Source of the DNA: Leisingera sp. NJS204
GTDB taxonomy: Bacteria > Pseudomonadota > Alphaproteobacteria > Rhodobacterales > Rhodobacteraceae
Reading direction: 5' to 3'
DNA length: 64,000 nt
NCBI RefSeq assembly: GCF_004123675.1
Contig: NZ_CP035417.1
Coordinates: 2,781,501-2,845,500 of the forward strand
The position numbers and the translations under genes are program-made. Positions 35,603 through 43,649 of the stretch are shown in pieces (the stretch's first letter is position 1; every line of letters starts with the position of its first letter). Under the pieces are notes generated by a model. It had not been told where the DNA came from. It worked only from the letters and a program-made list of their open reading frames with translations, and searched no databases.

Positions 35603-36652
35603 TCAGGCTGCCGGGCCCCGTGCCGCTGCTTGCGGCTGAGCAGCCTCGCTGATGCCGCATGCGTCTTCTTTTTCCATGCCTTCGCGGTAAAAAAAGTGCT
35701 GCGCCCGTCCGGCGCGCTTGGCGGCATACAGCGCCATATCCGCCTGATTCAGCAGTTGATGAGCATCCGGAACTTTTTGCCAAGTGGACAGCGTTGTGCC
35801 GGCACTGGCCGAGATCCGGCACGTCAAGGCGCCAAACGGAACCGGCTCTTCCAGCCGCTGGATCAGCCGTTTGGCAATAGCAGCCAGCCTGGCCGTGTCC
35901 AGAACACCTTCGAGAATCATGACAAATTCATCGCCGCCGACACGAGCAACGGTATCGGACTGACGGGTGCATTCCACCATGATCCGCGCCGCCTGCTGCA
36001 GCACCGCATCCCCAGCCGCGTGGCCCATCGTGTCATTGACCTGCTTGAAATAGTCCAGGTCCAAATGCATCAGCGCAAATTCGCGGCCGCCATTGATCAG
36101 CCGGCCCAGCACATGATCCATCGCCCGGCGGTTCTTCAACCCTGTCAGCGTGTCGGTAAAGGCTTGTTCCTCGGCTGCGATCTTGGCCCCTTGCAACCGC
36201 GTGTTCAACTGGCGCGACGCCTCCATCGCGGCCGATTTTGCCTCCACCAGATATAACATCTCGATGGTCAGATCCGTTGGCGAAAAATCAGCGCTGGTCA
36301 GATCGTAATCGCGCACCGCCTCCAGCACGGAGATCCCGAAGGACAGATTGATGAAAGCGCCCTGACCGCCGGGCAGCGGCGTGCAAACGCCTTTCAGGCC
36401 GGTTTGCGGCCCGTCCCGGAACTGCAGATGCAGCTTGCTCCCCGAGGTCCTCACCAGATCCTCTATCGACCGCACCGAACGCGGCCGCGACAGGTCGAAC
36501 ACCCGGAAGAACCGCCGCCCTTCCCAGGTCAGCTGCGGGCGCAGTTTTTTCAGCGTCGGCCCGGCAGAGGTGATCCGCCCCTTGGCATCGGCAATCACGT
36601 ACATCGGGCAGACCACGCCTGCCATCTGTGTCAGCTGCTCGAGAGTCATCAT
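35603..36652 (-). CDS. HNOBA-GGDEF diguanylate cyclase
   Basis: The 349-residue protein has an N-terminal HNOBA (heme NO-binding associated) sensory domain of about 130 residues, a short coiled linker rich in Ala/Glu, and a C-terminal GGDEF domain. The active motif VGGDEFVMIL is intact and an inhibitory RxxD (RQSD) lies five residues before it, so it should be an active, product-inhibited diguanylate cyclase. The gene follows an H-NOX-like gene with a 4-base overlap, and the pair resembles the HnoX/HnoC-type partners known from marine roseobacters, where NO binding to H-NOX controls the cyclase. Here the H-NOX partner looks unable to bind heme. Confidence 0.88.
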   Translation of the reverse strand: MMTLEQLTQMAGVVCPMYVIADAKGRITSAGPTLKKLRPQLTWEGRRFFRVFDLSRPRSVRSIEDLVRTSGSKLHLQFRDGPQTGLKGVCTPLPGGQGAFINLSFGISVLEAVRDYDLTSADFSPTDLTIEMLYLVEAKSAAMEASRQLNTRLQGAKIAAEEQAFTDTLTGLKNRRAMDHVLGRLINGGREFALMHLDLDYFKQVNDTMGHAAGDAVLQQAARIMVECTRQSDTVARVGGDEFVMILEGVLDTARLAAIAKRLIQRLEEPVPFGALTCRISASAGTTLSTWQKVPDAHQLLNQADMALYAAKRAGRAQHFFYREGMEKEDACGISEAAQPQAAARGPAA

Positions 36653-37236
36653 AAGGAATGCGCCCCCAGATCAAATTCACGCCCGGCGGCGAACTCGGTT
36701 TCGATAAGGGTGATCGCAATCACCTCTGCCCCGTCCTGACTGCCGCTGTGATCCAGAAAAACAAGATCACCGTAATCATCGGCCATCGCCCGCAGAACCC
36801 CCATCAGAACATAGGCATAGCCTGGCAGTCCAGGCTGGCAGACCAGCTCGAACTGTTCCGGTGCCTGTTCCAGAAGCTCCAGCCCCGGCAGGTGCAAATC
36901 CGACACTGCCAGCCGGGCCCGGTCCGGCAAGTCGTCCAGCGAATGCAAAAACTCGACGTAATTCACGCCGCCGAAACGCAGCAGCCGCCGCAATGCCTCC
37001 ACTTGCGGATTGGACACTAGAAACGTGCCCATATCCTCCAGCATTTCCGGCAGCGGGCGCGCCAGAACCTTTTCCATCGCCGTCAGCATCTGGCTCGATT
37101 GCTCTTCAGAATAGAACAGCATCGCCTCGAACTCGGTAAACCCAAGCCCTGCCTCTTCCATAACCTCTTCCCAGCGGTCGGCCCCGTAGGTACTGGTCAC
37201 AAAAGCCTGAATCGCCCTATTGATCAGACCGTGCAT
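36649..37236 (-). CDS. H-NOX-fold protein lacking the heme ligand and YxSxR motif
   Basis: The ATG at 37236 gives 195 residues, the size of an H-NOX domain. The N-terminal helix pattern MHGLINRAIQAFVTSTYG and the segment FGGVNYVEFLHSLDDL match the family. In heme-binding H-NOX the LD-x-x-H motif supplies the proximal histidine; here the aligned residue is proline (LDDLPDRA, about residue 98). The heme-propionate motif Y-x-S-x-R aligns with Q-P-G-L-P (about residues 127-131). All four heme-contact residues therefore appear replaced. The protein is translationally coupled to the HNOBA-GGDEF gene. It may be a heme-independent partner or bind another ligand. Confidence 0.82.
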   Translation of the reverse strand: MHGLINRAIQAFVTSTYGADRWEEVMEEAGLGFTEFEAMLFYSEEQSSQMLTAMEKVLARPLPEMLEDMGTFLVSNPQVEALRRLLRFGGVNYVEFLHSLDDLPDRARLAVSDLHLPGLELLEQAPEQFELVCQPGLPGYAYVLMGVLRAMADDYGDLVFLDHSGSQDGAEVIAITLIETEFAAGREFDLGAHSL

Positions 37237-37679
37237 ACAATGGCCCCTCTTTGCCTTTGCCACAGTCTTGACGCCTGCAGGTTAAGAAAGAACCAACAAA
37301 GCGAGCTTGTGTGATAAGCCGCGCGCGTTTCTTCTGACATTATCAACTCTTGCACGAACCCTACACCCCCGGCAGCAGAGACCGGCCCAATACGCAGCGC
37401 GGCCATAGTCCGGCAGCCGGCCCTGCGGCCAGCCGCATCTGATACCAACTTCAAATTTGCACGCACCTGCACTGCCGCATTGGACCGTTCAGGCGCTTTT
37501 CCCTACTGGACCGGCTGGCGCCAGGAGGCAAGCCTGCTGCTGTGCATGCGCGCCGAACCGGCGGCTTCCAACCTGCCGCCGGCACGCTGTGTTCGAAACC
37601 TGCAGCCCGTGCATAAACGCGCACAAAAAAAAGCGGAGGGGCTGCCTCCGCTTTTCCTGCTGGTGATAGGCCCGGTGGC
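37237..37679. other. Intergenic region between the H-NOX and MttB-family genes
   Basis: About 440 bases without a supported gene. It contains the terminator of the MttB-family gene at 37625-37655 at one end and the promoter region for the H-NOX gene at the other. Confidence 0.55.
37625..37655 (-). terminator. Terminator of the MttB-family gene
   Basis: On the minus strand a 7-bp stem GCGGAGG/CCTCCGC (arms 37645-37651 and 37633-37639, 5-base loop) is followed by eight T residues. It lies just after the stop at 37680. Confidence 0.9.
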
Positions 37680-39239
37680 TCAGAAATCTGTCGGTGCGCC
37701 GCCCTCGGCCTTGCGGCGGGCGACGAAATCCGCAAGTTCGTCACGGACCGCTGCATCCATCGGCGGCTCCTCGAAATCGGCGATGATCTCCTTGAACAGC
37801 CTGTGGGCGCGCTCAGCAGTCCAGGTCGCACCTGCCGCCTCCCAGGCCTCGTAGTTGCGCCAGTCGCTCAGGAACGGCTGATAGAAGGCCTCGGAATAGC
37901 GGTCCTGGGTGTGCTGAATGCCGAAGAAATGGCCGTCATTGCCGACCTCCCTGATTGCATCCAGGGCAATCTCTTCCGGTCCGGTGGCCGAAATCTGCGG
38001 CTGCATATAGCGTTCGATCTGCTGCAGGATCTCGCAATCCATGATGAATTTCTCGGGGCTGGCAATCAGCCCGCCCTCCAGCCAGCCAGCCGCGTGATAG
38101 ACCATATTGGTGCCCGACTGTACCGCCGCCCACAGCGAATTCGAGGTCTCCCAGATCGCCTGCCCGTCCGGCACATTGGCGGCGCAAACGCCTGAAGACC
38201 GCATCGGCAAGCCATAAAACCGTGCCATCTGCCCGGTCATCTGGGTCGAGCGCATATATTCCGGAGTACCAAAGGCCGGCGCGCCGGATTTCATGTCCAC
38301 ATTCGACGTAAACGTGCCGATCACGCAAGGAGTGCCGGGGCGCACATATTGGAACAGCGCAATGGCACAAAGGCTCTCGGCAATCGACTGCGCCACCGCA
38401 CCGGCCATGGTCACCGGCGCCATCGCGCCTGCCAGCGTGAACGGCGACACCACAATTGCCTGGCCGCGCCGCGCCAGCCGCAGACAGCCGTCGATCATCG
38501 GAAAGTCGTGCTTCAGCGGCGAGGTGGAATTGATGTTGGTGTACATATGCGGCTTGGCGTCGAACTCCTCATGGCTGAGCCCGCCGGCAATCCGCACCAT
38601 CTCCATCACGTCTTCGACCCGCTCCTTGCCCAAAGAATAGGCGTGCATCGCTTTGTCGGTCAGGGTCAGCTTGTCGTAAAGCACATCCAGATGCCGGGTT
38701 GAGGCATGCAGGTCCACCGGCTCCACCGGATAGCCGCCGGCAAAGTGGATGCAGTTGAAATACTGGGTCAGTTTCAGCAGGTTACGGCATTGCTCGCGGT
38801 TGCCTGCCACCTTTTTGTTCAACTCCATGTCCCAGTAGTTCGGCGGCGAAGACACATTGCCGAACAGGATGTGGTTGCCGCCCAGCGGGATTGTCCGGTC
38901 CGGGTTGCGCGGCGTGATCGAGAATTCGCGCGGGGCCTTGCCCACCATTTCCATCACAAAGTCCCGGTCCATTTTGACCAGTTCGCCCTCGACCTTGACG
39001 CCGGCCTGCTTGAAGATCTCCAGCGCTTCCGGGTTCAGGAAAACCACGCCGATCTCTTCCAGGATACGCATGGCGCCCTCGTGGATCGCCATCACGCTTT
39101 CCTCGCTCAATGGCTCGGTCGGCCGGTCGATATTGACCGGGATCTGCCAGGGCATTTGCTCCAGCGCAGCACTGCCGCGCCGGGCCGCTGCGCCTGCCCT
39201 GCCTCCGCCCCGCCTCTTGCGCGTGCCTGTGTCTGCCAT
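37680..39239 (-). CDS. MttB-family (non-pyrrolysine) methylamine methyltransferase
   Basis: The 519-residue protein belongs to the trimethylamine methyltransferase (MttB/COG5598) superfamily. I use the ATG at 39239, preceded by AGGGAG. There is no in-frame amber codon, so it is the non-pyrrolysine type; some relatives demethylate glycine betaine (MtgB-like) or other quaternary amines by passing the methyl to a corrinoid protein. Visible features are PPNYWDMELNKKVAG near 130, the CGxx region NCIHFAGGYPVEP near 160, and the C-terminal FEEPPMDAAV. No corrinoid protein or activator gene is adjacent. The substrate is inferred only, from the carnitine and sarcosine genes nearby. Confidence 0.82.
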   Translation of the reverse strand: MADTGTRKRRGGGRAGAAARRGSAALEQMPWQIPVNIDRPTEPLSEESVMAIHEGAMRILEEIGVVFLNPEALEIFKQAGVKVEGELVKMDRDFVMEMVGKAPREFSITPRNPDRTIPLGGNHILFGNVSSPPNYWDMELNKKVAGNREQCRNLLKLTQYFNCIHFAGGYPVEPVDLHASTRHLDVLYDKLTLTDKAMHAYSLGKERVEDVMEMVRIAGGLSHEEFDAKPHMYTNINSTSPLKHDFPMIDGCLRLARRGQAIVVSPFTLAGAMAPVTMAGAVAQSIAESLCAIALFQYVRPGTPCVIGTFTSNVDMKSGAPAFGTPEYMRSTQMTGQMARFYGLPMRSSGVCAANVPDGQAIWETSNSLWAAVQSGTNMVYHAAGWLEGGLIASPEKFIMDCEILQQIERYMQPQISATGPEEIALDAIREVGNDGHFFGIQHTQDRYSEAFYQPFLSDWRNYEAWEAAGATWTAERAHRLFKEIIADFEEPPMDAAVRDELADFVARRKAEGGAPTDF

Positions 39240-39473
39240 GCCGGTCTCCCTGGATCCGAATTTCAAAAATGCCGATAGCCACCCACTGTGCCAATCCCGC
39301 CCGCCGAAAACAGTCCAAACCCGACTATCGCTGTCGTTTTTGCCGTGCGATCCGGCGGTTCAGGATATTTCTGTACACTTGTGCCCAGTATGCCGCAGCA
39401 AAAACCGGCGTACAAGACTGCACGCTGGCAAAAACGGGCGCCCCCGTTTCAAAACGCGGGAATCAATGGAGGA

Positions 39474-40163
39474 TCAGCGGTCCATCCAGGCCGGGATATG
39501 GCCGATATCGGGCAGAACGATATCGGCGTGCGGCGCCAGCTCATCGCGCAGGGCCATGCCGGTCAGCACGCCGATCCGCTGCATTCCCGCCGCCGCGCCT
39601 GCTTCCAGATCATGGCGGCTGTCGCCGACCATGGCCGTCCGGCCGGGAGAGACGCCCGCAGCCTTGCAAAAGGCCAAAAGCGGATCCGGCGCCGGCTTGG
39701 CCCCATGGCCGCTGTCGCATCCTGCGACAAAGGCAAAACGGTCCAGCACGCCTGCCCGCTGCAGCTGGCTCTTGGCAGAGCTCTCGGCGTCATTGGTCAT
39801 CACCCCCAGCACCTTGCCGCGCGCCAGCAGGCTGTCGAGAAATGCTGCCAGCGGCACTGCCGGCGTCAGCTCTGCCCCGGCAGCACTTTCCGCCAGGAAA
39901 TCCGTCAGCTCCGCCAGATCCATATGCGCAACGTAAGGCGCAAGGGCTTCTGCCACTTCATCGTTGGAACAGGCAATCACCAGGCTGTCCGGATTGAATG
40001 CCGCACGCTCCAGGTCGTAACTGATCGCCTTGGCCATTGCCTGTTTGGCGCCCCGATCGCCCTTGGACAGGGTTTCCAGCAGGTCTGCAGCCCAGCCGTC
40101 CCAAGTCGCTGCAAAGTCAAACAAGGTCCCGTCTTTATCAAACAGAAGAGCATCAACAGGCAT
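39474..40163 (-). CDS. HAD-family hydrolase
   Basis: The 229-residue protein has the haloacid dehalogenase core: motif I LLFDKDGTLFD (nucleophile and acid at D9 and D11), motif II GVMTNDAESSA, motif III lysine in AKPAPDPL, and motif IV MVGDSRHDLEAG. It resembles phosphoglycolate phosphatase. The substrate cannot be assigned. It lies alone on its strand, before DUF3572. Confidence 0.87.
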   Translation of the reverse strand: MPVDALLFDKDGTLFDFAATWDGWAADLLETLSKGDRGAKQAMAKAISYDLERAAFNPDSLVIACSNDEVAEALAPYVAHMDLAELTDFLAESAAGAELTPAVPLAAFLDSLLARGKVLGVMTNDAESSAKSQLQRAGVLDRFAFVAGCDSGHGAKPAPDPLLAFCKAAGVSPGRTAMVGDSRHDLEAGAAAGMQRIGVLTGMALRDELAPHADIVLPDIGHIPAWMDR

Positions 40164-40220
40164 GGCGGGTCCTTTTTCCGCTGGATTCGGACCGGACCCT
40201 AGGCACAGGGCCGGTCAATC

Positions 40221-40505
40221 TCAAGTCCAGTTCACCTGCTCACCGCCCGGAAGCGACATCCGCGCCTGCATCGGCGCCTCATAGGCCAGGCCCTCGGAAT
40301 CGCAGAACTGCATCACCCAATTGTCGTCCATCGTTAAGAAATCGAGCACCGACCCCAGAAACGCCGGCTCGGACGCCTGTGCGCGCAGATCCGCCTCGCT
40401 GGCGCCGGTTGCGCCCAGAAACACCGGTAAAAGCTCGTCATTCCCGGCCAGCCAGGCCAAAGCTTTCAGCGCCAGCGTCTCTGCTCCATCGGCGGAATTC
40501 CGCAT
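40221..40505 (-). CDS. DUF3572 family protein
   Basis: A 94-residue protein from the ATG at 40505 (GGAG 4 bases upstream); an in-frame GTG at 40514 is possible but has poorer spacing. It matches DUF3572, a small alphaproteobacterial family of unknown function: ALAWLAGNDELLPVFLGATG and the C-terminal LGSVLDFLTMDDNWVMQFC. It is divergent from the PleD-like gene; this pairing is frequent in roseobacters. Confidence 0.82.
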   Translation of the reverse strand: MRNSADGAETLALKALAWLAGNDELLPVFLGATGASEADLRAQASEPAFLGSVLDFLTMDDNWVMQFCDSEGLAYEAPMQARMSLPGGEQVNWT

Positions 40506-40621
40506 GTTCTCCACACTCCTGCCGCATTGCGGCCAATTTAGTAAAAATCCGAAAGGGTTTCTTAACCAGTCTCAGCAAAAACTGTAAGGCATAGGATTTG
40601 CAAGAGGCGAAAGGACACCGC

Positions 40622-42016
40622 GTGCAAGGCACCATCCTGGTCATCGACGGCGTCTCCACCAACCGCATCATGCTGAAGGTGCAGCTGGCGGCTGCCTATT
40701 ACGATGTGGTCCAGGCCGGCAGCATCGCTGAAGTGCTGCAGGCCGCCCGCCGCCACCGCCCCGATCTGGTGCTTTGCGCGATGTCGCTGCCCGATGGAAG
40801 CGCTGCGGATGTGAAACGCGAGTTAGCCGGGGATGAAACACTGGGCGATCTGCCGGTGATCGCAGTCTCCGACTGGGAAGGCTCTAAGGCCCGGCTGGCC
40901 GCACTGGCCGCCGGCATCGACGATGTGCTGCAGCAGCCGGTCGATGACGTGATCCTGCAGGCCCGTATCCGCAGCCTGCTGCGCGCCCGCAGCAGCACCG
41001 AGGAGCTGAACCTGCAGCGCGACGCATCGAACGGCTTCATCCTGCCGCTCAGCGACCGCACCTGCGCCGAGGATCTGCGCAGTGCTTCCGTTGCCCTGGT
41101 GGCGCAGGATCCCCGCAACGCAATGGCCTGGCGCGACCGGCTCGCCACCCGCCTGCCCTATGACCTGCGCACCCATTCCATCAGCGACATCCAAGGGTTG
41201 ATGCAGGCGCCGGTTGCCGATGCCATCATCATCGAACTGACCGAGGCTTCGGCCGGCCCCGGCCTGCGCCTGCTGGCTGACCTGCGCGCCCGCGCCGCCA
41301 CCCGCAAATCGGTGGTGATTGCCGTGCCCAACCCGGCTGACCCGCATATCGCCGCCGAGGCCCTGGACCGCGGCGCCCATGACGTGCTGCAGTCCGGCTT
41401 TGATGCCGAGGAGCTGCAGCTGCGCCTTACTGCCCAGTTGCAGCAAAAAGCCCGCAAGGACCGGCTGCGCGACAGTGTCCGAAACGGATTGCGGGCAGCC
41501 GTGCTGGACCCGATGACAGGCCTTTACAACCGCCGCTATGCCAAACCTTTCCTGGACCGGGTAGCCCATTCCGCCGCTGCGAATGGCGAAAAATTTGCCG
41601 TCATGCTGGCCGATCTCGATCACTTCAAGCGGATCAACGATCTTTATGGCCACCCGGCCGGGGACGCCGTGCTGATCGAGGCCGCCCGCCGGATGCAGGC
41701 GGTGCTGCGCCCGGCAGACCTGCTGGCCCGCGTCGGCGGCGAGGAGTTCATGGCGGTGCTGCCCGGCGCCACCGAGGCCGAGGCAGGCCTGGCCGCCATT
41801 GCCCTGTGCAATGCCATCAACAGCACCCCGTTCCAGGTGCCCGGCGCCGGCGATCCGGTCAGGATCACCATCAGCATCGGCGCCGTCATGGGCGGCGGCG
41901 GCAATGAAGACAGCACCGCCGCACTGGTCGAAAAAGCCGATCAGGCGCTCTACAACGCCAAGGATGCGGGCCGCAATCAGGTGACCTTGTCGCCAGAGTG
42001 CATCCAGGCCGCTTAA
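40622..42016 (+). CDS. PleD-like diguanylate cyclase with degenerate receivers
   Basis: The GTG at 40622 (AAGGA 6 bases upstream) gives 464 residues starting VQGTILVIDG. The layout is receiver-receiver-GGDEF as in Caulobacter PleD. The cyclase end is intact: GGEEF in ARVGGEEFMAVL, with the inhibitory RPAD five residues before. The first receiver, however, has alanine at position 53 (LVLCAMSLPDG) where PleD has the phosphoaccepting Asp53, and a glycine at the second acidic position (IDG instead of VDD). The second receiver has glutamate at the equivalent place (IIIELTEAS). Phosphorelay control therefore looks lost. It is divergent from DUF3572. Confidence 0.9.
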   Translation: MQGTILVIDGVSTNRIMLKVQLAAAYYDVVQAGSIAEVLQAARRHRPDLVLCAMSLPDGSAADVKRELAGDETLGDLPVIAVSDWEGSKARLAALAAGIDDVLQQPVDDVILQARIRSLLRARSSTEELNLQRDASNGFILPLSDRTCAEDLRSASVALVAQDPRNAMAWRDRLATRLPYDLRTHSISDIQGLMQAPVADAIIIELTEASAGPGLRLLADLRARAATRKSVVIAVPNPADPHIAAEALDRGAHDVLQSGFDAEELQLRLTAQLQQKARKDRLRDSVRNGLRAAVLDPMTGLYNRRYAKPFLDRVAHSAAANGEKFAVMLADLDHFKRINDLYGHPAGDAVLIEAARRMQAVLRPADLLARVGGEEFMAVLPGATEAEAGLAAIALCNAINSTPFQVPGAGDPVRITISIGAVMGGGGNEDSTAALVEKADQALYNAKDAGRNQVTLSPECIQAA

Positions 42017-42050
42017 GGCCCTTGGACGGTGTAACTATGCCGGCCTGAAA

Positions 42051-42074
42051 AAGGCAGCCCAAACGGGCTGCCTT
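42051..42074 (+). terminator. Hairpin after the PleD-like gene
   Basis: A 10-bp stem AAGGCAGCCC/GGGCTGCCTT with an AAAC loop, 35 bases after the stop. The T-tract is short, so termination is likely but not certain. Confidence 0.65.
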
Positions 42075-42133
42075 CTGTGTATAAGACACACAGGGGGGGA
42101 AGGGGGAAACGGCTGCGCTGCACGCCTGCGGGC

Positions 42134-42637
42134 TTAATCGCGTCCCTTCCGCCGCTCATGCCAGCGCCCGCCGCGCCGCTGCATCCGCTCTTCCATGCGA
42201 TCGGCAAAGGCAACCCGCTCCTGCGCGGTCATCGCTTCAAGCTTGCGCACCCAGGCCTCCTGCACTTTGGTATGGAACACATGGCGCGCGTCTGACTGGG
42301 TCCGCAGCACCGCCAGCAATGCAGCAGCATCAAAATCCGCGCTGCGCAGCGCGCCGATCACCGCCGCGCCTTCAGCATGGCGGCGCTTGAAATAGCTGCC
42401 ATGCCCGCCGCCCGCCTCCGCCCGCAAGGCCTTGCGGGTGTCGCGGTCCAGTTCGCGAAAGATCATCGCCCCGACCGTTGGCGGCCGTTGCCAGTGCCGG
42501 TCCTTGCCGCTGTACCGCCAGGCCGCCCCCGCCGCGATGCCGATCACTGCCAGGTTCAGCGCCAGCGACGCCGCCAGCAGCAGTTTCAGCCATAGCTTCA
42601 TTCCGGGTTGGCCCCCGGTGTTCGATGCAGTGCTCAT
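42134..42637 (-). CDS. CpxP/Spy-like periplasmic metal-resistance protein
   Basis: The 167-residue protein has one N-terminal membrane anchor (LWLKLLLAASLALNLAVIG, about 14-32) and a periplasmic all-helical domain with the Spy/CpxP/heavy-metal-resistance pattern: AMIFRELDRDTRKALRAE, then FDAAALLAVLRTQSDARH, and a long basic C-terminal helix ending RRGGRWHERRKGR. Its ATG overlaps the anti-sigma stop (ATGA). It is the third gene of the sigma operon and could sense or buffer envelope stress. Confidence 0.78.
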   Translation of the reverse strand: MSTASNTGGQPGMKLWLKLLLAASLALNLAVIGIAAGAAWRYSGKDRHWQRPPTVGAMIFRELDRDTRKALRAEAGGGHGSYFKRRHAEGAAVIGALRSADFDAAALLAVLRTQSDARHVFHTKVQEAWVRKLEAMTAQERVAFADRMEERMQRRGGRWHERRKGRD

Positions 42638-43011
42638 TGCAGATCCCCGCTCAACATCACCGCCATGTCATAGCTGTCATCGGGCAGCGCGGTGCGGCTG
42701 TCCTCATACCCCGCCAGCGCCACGGGGTCGGGCACAAAGGAGGGCGGCGCAATGCCGATCCACAACCCCGCCGCGCTGGCCGCCGCCAGCCCGCCCAGCG
42801 CGGGCCAGCCGCCCAGCGCCTCGATCAGCTGCCGCCACAGCGGCTGCCGGGGCGCCTGCACCGGCGCCGCAGCCTGAAAGCCCGCTTGCACCCGCTCCGC
42901 ATCAGCCAGGATGGCCGCATTCAGACGGTCCGCTGGCACCGGCGGCTGACTGCGTGCGGCGGCAAACAGATTGTCCAGCTCTTGCAGTGTTTTATCCGTG
43001 TCAGCCATCAT
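42634..43011 (-). CDS. Putative anti-sigma factor
   Basis: A 125-residue protein with a cytoplasmic N-terminal domain (LQELDNLFAAARSQPPVPADRLNAAIL), one membrane helix around 67-90 (ALGGWPALGGLAAASAAGLWIG), and a short periplasmic tail. It lacks the zinc-binding HxxxCxxC of ZAS anti-sigmas, but position, size and membrane topology fit. It overlaps the sigma gene by 11 bases and the CpxP-like gene by 4, so sigma, anti-sigma and CpxP-like protein are one operon. Confidence 0.68.
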   Translation of the reverse strand: MMADTDKTLQELDNLFAAARSQPPVPADRLNAAILADAERVQAGFQAAAPVQAPRQPLWRQLIEALGGWPALGGLAAASAAGLWIGIAPPSFVPDPVALAGYEDSRTALPDDSYDMAVMLSGDLQ

Positions 43012-43582
43012 TATACCCCAATTCTTCGCGCCGCCCGGCCAAAGCCGCGGCCAGCGCCCGCTTGCCCCGGGCGGTCAGACTTTCGACCGCCTCGACGCTG
43101 ATGTCCATGATCCCGGCGATCTCCGGGTTGGACAGTTCCTCCAGATGCCGCAGCACCACTGCCTGACGCTGCCGCTCGGGCAGTTGCATCAGCGCCGTCT
43201 GCAACGCATCCTGCCGCGCCCCCTCCTGCAGCGCCTCGGCAGCGGAACGCGCCGGGTCCGGCGGCTCGGGCACCGCATCCAGATCCACATAGCCGCCACG
43301 GGCGCGCCGTTTGCGGTCAATGCACAGGTTCATCGCCACCCGGTACAGCCAGGTGGAGACCTGCGCCTCTCCCGGCCGCCACTCCGGCGCCATCTTCCAT
43401 AAGCGAAGCATCGCCTCCTGGGCCACGTCCTCGGCCTCGGCGCGGATCCCCATCACCCGCATCGCCACGCCAAAGACCCGCGGCCCCAGCCGTGCCGTCA
43501 GCTCTGCCGCTGCCCGCCCGTCGCCATTGGCAAACAGCACCAAAAGCGCATCGTCAGAGACCTCCTCTGCCGTGGCGCTCAT
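43001..43582 (-). CDS. ECF-type RNA polymerase sigma factor
   Basis: The ATG at 43582 gives 193 residues with region 2 (VAQEAMLRLWKM in region 2.3, AQVSTWLYRVAMNLCIDRK in 2.4) and region 4 (ALMQLPERQRQAVVLRHLEELSNPEIAGIM), the two domains of an ECF sigma. The operon with a membrane anti-sigma and a CpxP-like partner suggests an envelope or metal stress response. An EF-hand gene lies 67 bases upstream on the same strand. Confidence 0.88.
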   Translation of the reverse strand: MSATAEEVSDDALLVLFANGDGRAAAELTARLGPRVFGVAMRVMGIRAEAEDVAQEAMLRLWKMAPEWRPGEAQVSTWLYRVAMNLCIDRKRRARGGYVDLDAVPEPPDPARSAAEALQEGARQDALQTALMQLPERQRQAVVLRHLEELSNPEIAGIMDISVEAVESLTARGKRALAAALAGRREELGYNDG

Positions 43583-43649
43583 GGCTGCCGGGCCCGCATC
43601 AGGGGCCCGGCGCCGGGAAATTTCCGTTTTGTGCAGCACGTCTCAGCGA

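Noticed and set aside
37680-39239. Pyrrolysine-type MttB
   Set aside because: There is no in-frame amber codon in the 519-codon frame, so a pyrrolysine residue is not expected.
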